Assembly (NCBI RefSeq): GCF_002161285.1
Contig: NZ_NFHH01000012.1
Coordinates: forward strand, 1-64,000
From: Blautia sp. An81
GTDB lineage: Bacteria; Bacillota; Clostridia; Lachnospirales; Lachnospiraceae
DNA length: 64,000 bases
Reading direction: 5' to 3'
Shown: piece after piece, positions 51,376 through 59,938 of the stretch
How positions within the stretch are numbered: position 1 is the stretch's first letter
Layout: each line of letters opens with the position of its first letter
The notes under the pieces: generated by a model
Told to the model about the DNA's origin: nothing
Database searches by the model: none
The model's input: only the letters and a program-made list of their open reading frames with translations
Made by a program: the position numbers and the translations under genes

Positions 51376-51795
51376 TTATAAGGAAATCAAAACCATGTTC
51401 TGTGCACTTTCCGGTAAGTCCTCTTTATTCTTTGAAAGACTTACAATAAAGGAAACTCCGTATTTCTTTCCCATTGTATCCAGACGCTCCAGAACCTCTC
51501 CAAGTTCCCCATCCTCAGCTTTTGAAATCTTTAAAAAGCTGTCCAGAAACATCTTTTCAAGGTCATTATCCTGAGACACTACACCGGATATGAACCCGAG
51601 AAACTCGCTGCTATTCTGGATGTCATATTCTGACATATCAATGAGACGTACCTTATTATTCAACTCATACATGTGCTTTCTGCTTTTATCCAGATAAACA
51701 AATGTACCGCTTGCTTCCTTTACCTCTTTATTTACTTTGTCCAGAAGTTCTTTTGTTTTTCCTTTACCTTTTTCTCCTACAATTAACTGAACCAT
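51376..51795 (-). CDS. Small P-loop protein of unknown function
   Basis: A 139-residue protein that begins with a Walker A motif, VQLIVGEKGKGKTKELL (residues 2-18). The rest has alternating strands and helices (TFVYLDKSRKH, VRLIDMSEYD, FIVSLSKN), fitting a minimal P-loop NTPase; a hhhhDE Walker B is not evident. Databases often label such proteins as twitching motility-like, which is not supported here. A good promoter lies 65-95 bp upstream and it stands as a single gene. Confidence 0.7.
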   Translation of the reverse strand: MVQLIVGEKGKGKTKELLDKVNKEVKEASGTFVYLDKSRKHMYELNNKVRLIDMSEYDIQNSSEFLGFISGVVSQDNDLEKMFLDSFLKISKAEDGELGEVLERLDTMGKKYGVSFIVSLSKNKEDLPESAQNMVLISL

Positions 51796-51860
51796 CGCAA
51801 TTTCCTCCTTAGCCGCACGTAATATGTATTTTTACTAAAAACGTGGTTATCGTTGAGATA

Positions 51861-51889
51861 ATTATAGTGCATATCATTCAAAAATACAA
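51861..51889 (-). promoter_or_regulatory. Promoter of the small P-loop gene
   Basis: Minus strand: -35 TTGTAT (complement 51884-51889), 17-bp spacer, -10 TATAAT (complement 51861-51866). Confidence 0.65.
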
Positions 51890-51892
51890 TGG

Positions 51893-51934
51893 TAAAATCA
51901 AAATTTCCAGCATTTTTTCTTATAGCAGGAAATT
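51893..51934 (-). terminator. Terminator of the mre-min-rodA run
   Basis: Minus strand: AATTTCCTGC and GCTGGAAATT (complements 51925-51934 and 51902-51911) form a stem with one mismatch, followed by TTGATTTT. It lies 30 bp past the DacA-like stop and just before the next promoter. Confidence 0.6.
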
Positions 51935-51962
51935 AGCGGGTACCTAGTCTCTGTACAGATAT

Positions 51963-52967
51963 TCAGCCACCCAGTTTTTCCATCATCTGTTCCATTCTTT
52001 CATAGAGATTCACCTGACTGTCTGTATTCAGCACAATGACTACATATGGATTGCCATAATTGTCCTGGACCAGAAGAGCTGCATAGTTGTTTTCCGCCGC
52101 TGCATTCATCTTTCCCCCCAAAACAGTTACTCCTCTGGGAGATGAAGCAGTACCTGTCACATAAAGGTTGTCTGAACTCAGCCATTGCTGTTTTTGCTCA
52201 CCATCTGCCCGGCTGTAGTCCAGGGTATAACTGGACAATCCAAGAGTGTTTGTAAGGTCAGGATGTTCCAGTATTGCGTTGAGAAGAAGATAGGTATCAT
52301 AAACTGTGGTATATTGCCCTTCCTCATCGGTTCCCGCAGGATCTGTATAACTGGTGTTTGTCATACCCAGTTCTTTTGCCTTATTATTCATGCTCTCTAC
52401 AAAAGCAGACGCACTTCCCGACGCTGCTCTCGCCAAGGCCAGGCAAGCATCTTCTGCTGAATATACAGCAGCCGCATTTAGTAGCTGTCGCGCACTGATT
52501 ACATTCCCTACAGACAGGCCACAGGTACGGTCAGCTCCATAGGGGATATCCTCCTGCTCAATCGTAACGCTGGAGTCCATGTCAAGTGTTTCGTAGGCTA
52601 CCAGGACTGTCATAAGCTGGGCCAGTCTTCCTGCTGACTTCTGTTGATAAATATTCTGAGAAAAAGGAATCTCGCCATTTCGGATATCAAAAAGGCCTGC
52701 CATCTCTCCTTCCTGGGCATCTACTCCATCCAGAGCATTATTGCTGGCTCCTACACATAGATTCTCAGCTATGCCTTCTGCCACCGTGGAAGATTCCTGT
52801 ACAGAAGTTCCGAATATACGGGCGCTTCTGGAATAAGGCAGAGGTTCGTTAATCTGTCCTCCACGGGTAAAGAGCACAAGGGCAATGATTCCCACAAGGA
52901 AGAAACCTGCAAGGACTCCTATCAGAATAAGAGTTTTCCTGACTTTTTTATTATTTATACATTTCAC
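51963..52967 (-). CDS. DacA-like (S11) protein lacking the catalytic residues
   Basis: A 334-residue protein with one N-terminal membrane helix (about 13-33) and a D-Ala-D-Ala carboxypeptidase fold outside. Aligned by eye with DacA, the SxxK motif before LMT reads RLAQ, the SxN motif reads SAE (YSAEDACLALA), and the KTG motif reads KMN (GGKMNAAAEN). The surrounding framework is well kept: MTVLVAYE, FVESMNNKAKELGMTNTSYTDPAG, YTTVYDTYLLL. So it should not cut peptidoglycan and may bind or regulate. It overlaps mgsA by 17 bp at the end of the shape operon. Confidence 0.85.
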   Translation of the reverse strand: MKCINNKKVRKTLILIGVLAGFFLVGIIALVLFTRGGQINEPLPYSRSARIFGTSVQESSTVAEGIAENLCVGASNNALDGVDAQEGEMAGLFDIRNGEIPFSQNIYQQKSAGRLAQLMTVLVAYETLDMDSSVTIEQEDIPYGADRTCGLSVGNVISARQLLNAAAVYSAEDACLALARAASGSASAFVESMNNKAKELGMTNTSYTDPAGTDEEGQYTTVYDTYLLLNAILEHPDLTNTLGLSSYTLDYSRADGEQKQQWLSSDNLYVTGTASSPRGVTVLGGKMNAAAENNYAALLVQDNYGNPYVVIVLNTDSQVNLYERMEQMMEKLGG

Positions 52968-53346
52968 GCCAGTCCATCTCTCCTCTTCCCAAAGAGCGAA
53001 TCATCATCTCGGCAGTTGCCAGATTTGTTGCCAGGGGAATGTTATGGGTGTCACACAAATGAAAAATTCTTTTTACATCGGGATCATGCTTCTGAGGCGC
53101 CAGAGGTTCTCTCAGATAAATGACCAAGTCCATCTCATTTTGTTCGATCAATGCTCCCAGCTGCTGTTCTCCTCCCAGATGTCCTGCCAGAAATTTATGG
53201 ACTGTCAGATTAGAGGCCTCCTCTATCAGCCTGCCGGTGGTTCCCGTAGCATAAAGTGTATTTCTGGATAAAATATTCCTGTAGGCAATGCAAAAATTCT
53301 GCATCAATTTCTTCTTTGAATTGTGTGCGATCAATCCGATGTTCAT
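52951..53346 (-). CDS. mgsA: Methylglyoxal synthase-like protein with altered active site
   Basis: A 131-residue protein close in length to the family (about 130-150). It keeps the phosphate-binding LYATGTTGRLIE, the conserved PLAPQKHDPDV and NIPLATNLATAE segments. Compared from memory with E. coli MgsA, Asp20 (AHD) is Asn (AHN), Asp71 (GGDQQ) is Glu (GGEQQ) and Asp91 (WDP) is Glu (REP), while His98 and Asp101 remain. The enzyme converts dihydroxyacetone phosphate to methylglyoxal; activity here may be changed. It overlaps rodA by four bases. Confidence 0.8.
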   Translation of the reverse strand: MNIGLIAHNSKKKLMQNFCIAYRNILSRNTLYATGTTGRLIEEASNLTVHKFLAGHLGGEQQLGALIEQNEMDLVIYLREPLAPQKHDPDVKRIFHLCDTHNIPLATNLATAEMMIRSLGRGEMDWREMYK

Positions 53347-54473
53347 GATTCATCAACCTCCCTGTATTTTTTATATCTTTGAAGCCCCACATTAAGCACC
53401 AGTCCCATTCCGATATACAGACTGACCATGGAGGTCAGTCCATAGCTGACAAAGGGAAGAGGAGTACCTGTGTTAGGCAGGATATTTGTGACAACTCCTA
53501 TATTGATAAAGCTCTGTATTCCGATAAGGGCTCCCATACCGCAGCATATAAGCTTTCCCGACAGGTCCTTTGCTCTTAAACTTATCCTTATGCATTCAAA
53601 AATAATGAACAGCAGCAGCAGGATAATAGCCGCACAGCCAATAAAGCCAAGCTCCTCCCCTGCCACAGAAAAGATAAAGTCTGTCTGGTTCTCAGATACA
53701 AAATTTCCATTGTTTGCAGAGGAGACCTCATTGTTATTCAGGCCCTTTCCTGTAAGCTGTCCGGAACCAATAGCCATTACAGAGTTTTCCTGCTGAAGGA
53801 CGGAATCGGAATATTCATCTTCTTCAGAATTCAGAAAGGACATGATCCTGTTTCTCTGATAGTCCGGTATCAGTGACTGATTGGGCTGCATAATAATAAA
53901 CAGAAACACAATCACAAGCGGAATGACCACCAAAAGCCCTCCTCCGATGATCTTATAACTCAGTCCCGCCATATAAATGATCATACAAAACAGTATAACA
54001 ATTGTAAGTGTATTTTTCAAGTCCGGCTGGATGTAGATCAGGGCCAGGGGAACTGCCAGAAGGATAATAGATTTTACAATTGTCCTCAGTGTATTTAAAT
54101 CCTCCTCATGCTCCATAAAAAATCGGGCAAAGAACAAGATAATGACAATCTTTGCCAGCTCTGTAGGCTGGAAGGTGAAGCCTCCGATGCTGATCCAGCG
54201 GGTAGCTCCGTTTGCATCGTTTCCGAAAAGCCGGACTGCCAAAAGAAGTAAAATATTCAGGAAATAGATTACCCAGGAAAAATTAAGTATCCAGCTGAAG
54301 TCCATCAAAGAAACGACCACCATAGCTGCCAGTCCCAGGATCAATCCCATGAGCTGTCGGTTCTGAAGGGATGCATCTGCACTTCCTACAAGGAGTACGC
54401 CTATGGTACTCAAAACAACAAGAGCGATTACCAATCTGAAATCATAGTCACGTAATTTATATAGTCTAATCAT
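53343..54473 (-). CDS. rodA: RodA/FtsW-family peptidoglycan glycosyltransferase
   Basis: A 376-residue SEDS protein with about ten membrane helices. Seen signatures: WISIGGFTFQPTELAKI with the catalytic region, FIFSVAGEELGFIGC, and GILPNTG-like NILPNTGTPLPFVSYGLTSM near the end. It polymerises lipid II glycan with the class B PBP (PBP2 of this operon) in the elongasome. It is 47 bp downstream of minE and overlaps mgsA. Confidence 0.92.
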   Translation of the reverse strand: MIRLYKLRDYDFRLVIALVVLSTIGVLLVGSADASLQNRQLMGLILGLAAMVVVSLMDFSWILNFSWVIYFLNILLLLAVRLFGNDANGATRWISIGGFTFQPTELAKIVIILFFARFFMEHEEDLNTLRTIVKSIILLAVPLALIYIQPDLKNTLTIVILFCMIIYMAGLSYKIIGGGLLVVIPLVIVFLFIIMQPNQSLIPDYQRNRIMSFLNSEEDEYSDSVLQQENSVMAIGSGQLTGKGLNNNEVSSANNGNFVSENQTDFIFSVAGEELGFIGCAAIILLLLFIIFECIRISLRAKDLSGKLICCGMGALIGIQSFINIGVVTNILPNTGTPLPFVSYGLTSMVSLYIGMGLVLNVGLQRYKKYREVDES

Positions 54474-54520
54474 GAAAACACCTTTTTCTTATGGTTGCTT
54501 ATCGATTTATTGCTTAGTTA

Positions 54521-54790
54521 TTATCTCCAGAAGGACATTCCCGGAGAGGATTTTTCTATATCACTCTGGAGAGGGATCTTTATCAGAAGCGTACTGCGGT
54601 CTTTTACATAACGGATTTCTACCTTTTTATCCTGAACAGTAAAATACTTATCCACAGCTCTTATCATATCGTTTTTCAGCATGGTCATCATTTGCGGCGT
54701 ACAGTCAAGCCTTTCTGATGTAAGAAGAAGCCTGAGGCGGTCTTTTGCAATAAGGCCGGAACGTCTGCCTGGAAATCTCATAATACCCAT
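54521..54790 (-). CDS. minE: Cell division topological factor MinE
   Basis: An 89-residue protein. RSGLIAKDRLRLLLTSERLDC is the MinD-contacting helix (about 12-32), followed by MLKNDMIRAVDKYFTVQDKKVEI and the C-terminal dimerisation strand RSTLLIKIPL. MinE stimulates MinD ATPase and drives its oscillation. It follows minD after nine bases. Confidence 0.92.
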   Translation of the reverse strand: MGIMRFPGRRSGLIAKDRLRLLLTSERLDCTPQMMTMLKNDMIRAVDKYFTVQDKKVEIRYVKDRSTLLIKIPLQSDIEKSSPGMSFWR

Positions 54791-54799
54791 GCCTCCCTC

Positions 54800-55591
54800 T
54801 TATGATCTTCTGAAAATTTGAGACAGTCTTTTCATAACTCCTGTTTTTCCCTGGAAATCCATGAGAGGCACTGCCTCTCCGGAAATCCTTCGGCAGATAT
54901 TTTCAAAGGCCTGTCCTGAAGGAGAATTTTTTCCGCACAGAGGTTCTCCCTGATTGGTGGCTACCACTACTGCCTCATCATCTGGTATGGCTCCCAGAAG
55001 GTCTACAGCAAGGATTTCTGTCACATCTTCTACGGACATCATTTCTCCCCGTTTCACCATATCCATACGCAGACGATTGATGATCAGCTGTATCTTTGGC
55101 ATTTCATTTGCCTGAAGAAGGCCGATGATCCTGTCAGCGTCCCGGATAGCAGAAACTTCAGGTGTTGTAACTACAATAGCGCTGTTGGCCCCGGCAATGG
55201 CATTTTTAAATCCCTGTTCAATTCCTGCAGGGCAGTCCAGCAGGATATAGTCAAATTCTTCCGAAAGGTCCTCTGTAAGTTTTACCATCTGTTCCGGGGT
55301 AATGGCAGTCTTGTCTTTTGTCTGGGCTGAAGGAAGAAGATACAGGGTATCACACTGCTTATCTCTTATCAGGGCCTGCTTCATCCGGCAGCTGCCTTCG
55401 ATCACATCGATCAGATTATAGACAATCCTGTTTTCCAGCCCCAGGACCACATCTAAGTTTCTAAGGCCGATGTCAGTATCTACTACTACCACTTTTTTAT
55501 TCATTTTTGCAAGCCCCAGCCCCAGATTTGCCGTTACCGTGGTTTTTCCTACTCCGCCCTTTCCGGACGTTACTACAATAATCTCACTCAT
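54800..55591 (-). CDS. minD: Septum site-determining ATPase MinD
   Basis: A 263-residue ParA-type ATPase. GKGGVGKTTVTANLG is the deviant Walker A, VVDTDIGLRNLD switch I and LLDCPAGIEQGFKNAI switch II; the C-terminal amphipathic membrane helix is GVMKRLSQIFRRS. It places the division inhibitor at the poles with MinE. In many relatives minC precedes it, but here the gap to PBP2 is only 45 bp and no MinC frame is present. Confidence 0.95.
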   Translation of the reverse strand: MSEIIVVTSGKGGVGKTTVTANLGLGLAKMNKKVVVVDTDIGLRNLDVVLGLENRIVYNLIDVIEGSCRMKQALIRDKQCDTLYLLPSAQTKDKTAITPEQMVKLTEDLSEEFDYILLDCPAGIEQGFKNAIAGANSAIVVTTPEVSAIRDADRIIGLLQANEMPKIQLIINRLRMDMVKRGEMMSVEDVTEILAVDLLGAIPDDEAVVVATNQGEPLCGKNSPSGQAFENICRRISGEAVPLMDFQGKTGVMKRLSQIFRRS

Positions 55592-55636
55592 ACCTCATCC
55601 TCCTGATATTTTCCTTTTATGCATCTCTGGTATTTT

Positions 55637-58537
55637 TTAATCCGTCTGTGCGGTGGATATGTTATCTGTGTTTGCAGTACCGGAAACAATTTCCGATTCA
55701 TCTTCCAGATTGTACATATAGCTGAAAATATCATTTGCAACAGATATCGCATTTCCGGAACTGTATCCGTAAGAAATACGAACAGCCATGGCAACTTCCG
55801 GGTCCTCATAAGGAGCAAATCCGATAAATAAACCATGGGAAGGCCGTGATAAATCTTCCTGCGCAGTACCGGTCTTTCCTGCCACGGCAACATCCAGGGA
55901 GCTTAAAATAGGATTTCTTGTAGCCACTCCCCGCATACCTTCATGAACAGTGCTCCAGGTACTGTCTGAAACATCCAGATCACCTTTTATTTCCGGTGAG
56001 TAATCTTCCAGAACATTGCCGTCTGCGTCAGTAACTTTATCAAAAAGGGTCAGATCATAACTGGTCCCCCGGCTTGCAATAGTGGTTACATACCTGGCAA
56101 GCTGCGATGTGGTATACTGGGCATTACTCTGTCCGATAGCAGAACGGACTACATCTGCATCTGCCAGCTGAGGCTCTGATTCTTCTATTTCCAAACCTGT
56201 TTTTTCATTCAGGCGGAACATTTTAGCATATTTGTTCAAAGTTTCCAAACCAAGTGAATCTGAAAATTCACCGTTGGAATCTGTTCCCAGGTCATAAGCA
56301 ACCTGTCCGAAGAAATCGTTACAGGAGTTTGCGATACCGCTTACAACACTCATATAGCCATGTCCATAAATATTGGTACATTTCACAAAATCTGATGAAT
56401 TTGGAAAATGGAAGGCGCCGTCACAGACCACACCATAATTACTGTCAACGATTCCCTCTTCAATACCTGCTATAGCGGTGACAACTTTAAAAGTTGAACC
56501 GGGGGCTCTTGTCTCCTGGGTGGCCTTATTATATAAGGGCCGTGACAGGTCTTCCAAAAGATGGTTATAGTAGTCTGAATCCATATTATTGGCCAGACGG
56601 TTATTGTCATATCCAGGATAGGTAACACAGGCCAGCGTCTCTCCGGTCTTAGGATCTGTAACCACTGCTGAACCATAACAGGGATCCAGAGCCAGTTGAG
56701 CCGGTGTAATTTCCAGACTGGTGATCTTCTGGATCATAAAGTCATATGCTCTCAGAGAACCGGATGCAAGGGAGTTGTAGGTATTCTCATCCTGTTCCAG
56801 CACTCCCTGATCATAGAGAAGCATACAAAGCTGTGTGCCGGAGATCATGTCGGACTGGAGCATATATTTATAAATAATCTTTGAAAATCCCTCATCATCA
56901 CTGAGAGATTCTGTCAGATATTCTGACAGGGCCGTATATACTTCTGAAGAAGACAGATACTCTCCTTCCGCAGAAAACCTGGAAATATCAATCCAGTTTT
57001 CTCCTGCAGCATAGGTAAGGAACTCTTTTAAACTGATGGTTCCGTTCTGCCATGCCTTATATACAGAGTCAGAAACGTCAATGGCGCCTTCAGATAGAAT
57101 CCCGGTATCCTGTATTAAAAAATCACTGACGATATACTGCTGGTACTCCTGCATCTCCTCAGACAAGTCCTGGAAAGCAGTCGGATTTTCACTGGTCAGC
57201 TCTGAGCCGATCTCCGAAAACACCTGTGACTGTCGCTGCTGGAAGAGGCTGTACACCGTCTGTTCCAGGGTAGTTGCATCTTCTGCAGAAAAATGTCCGA
57301 TATCCAATACGCTGTTTTCAATCAGCGCATAATATACATCGTAAATGGGGGTTTTGATTTCTGCAGTATCCATTCCCTCTACATATTCAAAAGTCTTTGT
57401 ATTAACAATATTCTCCACAAGGATTCCGGCGATTTTCTGTTCCAGAACGTCATAGACCACCTTCTGCAGATCCTTGTCAATGGACAGATACACATCATTT
57501 CCTGCCACCGGGTCTACTTTGGAATTCTCATTTATATCCAAAATCTTACCCAGCCGGTCTACGACCACTTCCTCTGAGCCATCCTGTCCCCGAAGCTGAG
57601 TCTCCATGAGCTGTTCCACCCCGGATTTTCCGATGATCGCATCGGTGGAATAGTCATCATATCCCTCTTCTTCCAACGCCTCCAGCTCTTCTGCAGAAGC
57701 TTTTCCGGTATATCCGATGATATTTGCGAAATATTCCGCATCGTCATAAACGCGGATGGAATCCTCTTCAATATCCACACCCTGAAGGCTGTCCTTCCGC
57801 TCCATGATCTCTGCCACAGTATCTTCACTGACATTTGTGGCAATGGTCACAGGGATATATTTCTGGTAACTGTTAGTAGATAGAATATAGCGGATTTTTA
57901 CCACTTCCAGAGTCTCCTCTGGAGTAAAACTTTCAGGGAGCTCATGATCAGAAAGTTCCTGAGCAGTGTAGGGGCTCTTATTGTTTACCAAGGCGAATCT
58001 TTCTTCACTGCACATATAATCCATCAGCTCTTGAGCAGTAGCATTGAGCTCATCCTCTTCCAGGCTGTCAATTTCTGCTTCCCCATATACGTCTGCTTTA
58101 AATCGGTTTAATGTAAACCCGCTGGCAGTATATACGTATTCTCCGTTATCATCCAGATCGATATAGAAACTGATGTCTGTGCTTTCTTCGTGCTTCTGAA
58201 GAATCTGCAGCAGTTCATAGGCCACATGGTTCAGCGTAAGATTTTGCTCTCTGGTAGTATCATAAGTTCCGTTATCTTCCAGAGTGACTGAATAGGAAAG
58301 CTGATTATAGGCAAGAAGCTGTCCGTTTCTGTCTCTGATATTCCCTCTTGTACTTTTGATGGTCCTTTCTCTGGTAATACTCAGATTAAAATTATCTGCA
58401 TATTCCTGTCCATGTATGATCTGGAGAGAAAACAGTCTCTGCAGAAGAATGGCAAAAAGTCCGATGAATAAAAGAGTCAGTACCGTAGTTCTTCTAAGCC
58501 CTATACGTTTAATGAATTTTTTTATTTTCTTAACCAA
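55637..58537 (-). CDS. mrdA: Penicillin-binding protein 2 (elongasome transpeptidase), extra large
   Basis: A 966-residue class B PBP. One membrane helix near the N-terminus (about 14-34), then a pedestal/dimer domain, then the transpeptidase. Active site motifs: APGSTFKVVTAI (SxxK), IANSCNDFFG (SxN) and VAGKTGTAQE (KTG). Typical PBP2 is 630-700 residues; the extra length is a largely acidic, helical insertion at about 370-600 (for example AGENWIDISRF, EYLTESLSDDEGFSK) before the transpeptidase core. It cross-links peptidoglycan with RodA during elongation. It follows mreD and ends 45 bp before minD. Confidence 0.93.
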   Translation of the reverse strand: MVKKIKKFIKRIGLRRTTVLTLLFIGLFAILLQRLFSLQIIHGQEYADNFNLSITRERTIKSTRGNIRDRNGQLLAYNQLSYSVTLEDNGTYDTTREQNLTLNHVAYELLQILQKHEESTDISFYIDLDDNGEYVYTASGFTLNRFKADVYGEAEIDSLEEDELNATAQELMDYMCSEERFALVNNKSPYTAQELSDHELPESFTPEETLEVVKIRYILSTNSYQKYIPVTIATNVSEDTVAEIMERKDSLQGVDIEEDSIRVYDDAEYFANIIGYTGKASAEELEALEEEGYDDYSTDAIIGKSGVEQLMETQLRGQDGSEEVVVDRLGKILDINENSKVDPVAGNDVYLSIDKDLQKVVYDVLEQKIAGILVENIVNTKTFEYVEGMDTAEIKTPIYDVYYALIENSVLDIGHFSAEDATTLEQTVYSLFQQRQSQVFSEIGSELTSENPTAFQDLSEEMQEYQQYIVSDFLIQDTGILSEGAIDVSDSVYKAWQNGTISLKEFLTYAAGENWIDISRFSAEGEYLSSSEVYTALSEYLTESLSDDEGFSKIIYKYMLQSDMISGTQLCMLLYDQGVLEQDENTYNSLASGSLRAYDFMIQKITSLEITPAQLALDPCYGSAVVTDPKTGETLACVTYPGYDNNRLANNMDSDYYNHLLEDLSRPLYNKATQETRAPGSTFKVVTAIAGIEEGIVDSNYGVVCDGAFHFPNSSDFVKCTNIYGHGYMSVVSGIANSCNDFFGQVAYDLGTDSNGEFSDSLGLETLNKYAKMFRLNEKTGLEIEESEPQLADADVVRSAIGQSNAQYTTSQLARYVTTIASRGTSYDLTLFDKVTDADGNVLEDYSPEIKGDLDVSDSTWSTVHEGMRGVATRNPILSSLDVAVAGKTGTAQEDLSRPSHGLFIGFAPYEDPEVAMAVRISYGYSSGNAISVANDIFSYMYNLEDESEIVSGTANTDNISTAQTD

Positions 58538-59055
58538 AAGGAATCTCTCTCTTTCATTTCCAGTGCTGTAAGTTTTTTGTTAAGTATAAAAAGCAGTTTG
58601 TACAAAATCACTGTGATCAGTACCGTATAGATTGCCTCCGGGATAATGATTCTCCGAATGTAAAAAAACATATCCGTCCTGCCCCGAAGGAGAAATTGGA
58701 ATCCATATACGGCCAAGCCGTAAAGAACGTCCCCCACTGCCACTAAAAACATGGGAACGCGGATTTCCTCGTCATAAAAAATCTTCATGCAGCATCCGGC
58801 ACCATATCCTATGCAAAGATAGATCAGTGCATAAAAGCCCAGAAGATTTCCATAAAAGATATCTTTCAGAATTCCGCAGAGGAAACCGGTCCACATCCCG
58901 GCAACCTTCCCCCGCATAAATCCGAATGAAATCGTAACTATCAGCAGCAGATTCGGCACGATAGAGCCAATAGCCAGCCCCTGAAAGACAGTTGTCTGTA
59001 AAATAAAGCAGACCAGGATCACCAGGAGATAAACAAGTTTTCGCCTAATTCTCAT
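58522..59055 (-). CDS. mreD: Rod shape-determining protein MreD
   Basis: A 177-residue membrane protein with five to six helices and the MreD segments LVYLLVILVCFILQTT and GFLCGILKDIFYGNLLGFYAL. It links MreC/MreB to the cell wall synthesis machinery. It overlaps mrdA by 16 bp and follows mreC directly. Confidence 0.9.
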   Translation of the reverse strand: MRIRRKLVYLLVILVCFILQTTVFQGLAIGSIVPNLLLIVTISFGFMRGKVAGMWTGFLCGILKDIFYGNLLGFYALIYLCIGYGAGCCMKIFYDEEIRVPMFLVAVGDVLYGLAVYGFQFLLRGRTDMFFYIRRIIIPEAIYTVLITVILYKLLFILNKKLTALEMKERDSFWLRK

Positions 59056-59919
59056 TTACGAATCCCCTTTCTGCTGCTTTAATTCTTTGATTACCAGGAC
59101 TTCACGAATATGTTCAAAATCCACAACCGGTGTAAGGGTTCCTGTTTTTGTAAGGTTATTCGGGTCTTCTTCTACCTCGCTGACATAACCGATCAGGATA
59201 CCCGGGAGAAATTTTTCGCTCACGTCAGATGTAACGATCTTTTCGCCCTCCTGTATCCGGTCTTCGTCATCCTTTAGGTGGATAAACTGAAGTTTTCCTT
59301 CGTTAATAAGCCTGAGGTCTCCTGCCACGATACATCTGTCTGAGGTACTTACCGTCATTGCACTGACATTGCTGGAATCATCAATAATGGATCTGACCGT
59401 AGCCCAGTTATTTCCTACTTCTGTCACAATACCTACCAGTCCGCCTCCTGCGATTACATTACAGTCCACCTGGACTCCATCATCGGTTCCCCGGTTAATA
59501 GTAAAGGTAGAAAACCAATTTTCATCGTCCATGGCAATGACCTGAGCCGCTACCTTATCATACTCACTGTACTGCTGATCCAGGGAATAGAGTTCCTGAA
59601 GGCGATCCAGTTCATCCAGGTCCTGCGTAAGCTGACTGTTCTGTTCCGTAAGCTGGTTCACCTTCTCCTGGAGCTGCTGATTTTCTTCCACCAGCTGCTG
59701 TTTACTCTGAAGGCCTGCAGTAGCTCCGTCAAGAGCCTTTCCAATACTGTTGATCCCGTTCTGGAAAGGTATGATGGCATAGCCTATTACATTCTTTACA
59801 GGGCCCACAGGCAGATTTACCGTAGCCGCCAGAGCCATCAGACTGATGCAGATCAGAATCATGATGACCAGAATATGTTTGCTTTTTATCACCCAGTTAA
59901 ATTTTTTCTTCATTCTCAA
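59056..59919 (-). CDS. mreC: Rod shape-determining protein MreC
   Basis: A 287-residue protein: one membrane helix (about 15-34), a coiled coil (about 68-110; rich in QQLQEKVNQLTEQNSQL), and the beta-rich MreC domain (residues 120-275, with DENWFSTFTINRGTDDGV and GGGLVGIVTEVG). It positions PBP2 and RodA in the elongasome. Its stop is adjacent to the mreD start. Confidence 0.93.
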   Translation of the reverse strand: MRMKKKFNWVIKSKHILVIMILICISLMALAATVNLPVGPVKNVIGYAIIPFQNGINSIGKALDGATAGLQSKQQLVEENQQLQEKVNQLTEQNSQLTQDLDELDRLQELYSLDQQYSEYDKVAAQVIAMDDENWFSTFTINRGTDDGVQVDCNVIAGGGLVGIVTEVGNNWATVRSIIDDSSNVSAMTVSTSDRCIVAGDLRLINEGKLQFIHLKDDEDRIQEGEKIVTSDVSEKFLPGILIGYVSEVEEDPNNLTKTGTLTPVVDFEHIREVLVIKELKQQKGDS

Positions 59920-59938
59920 AACCTCAGCTTTATACTTG

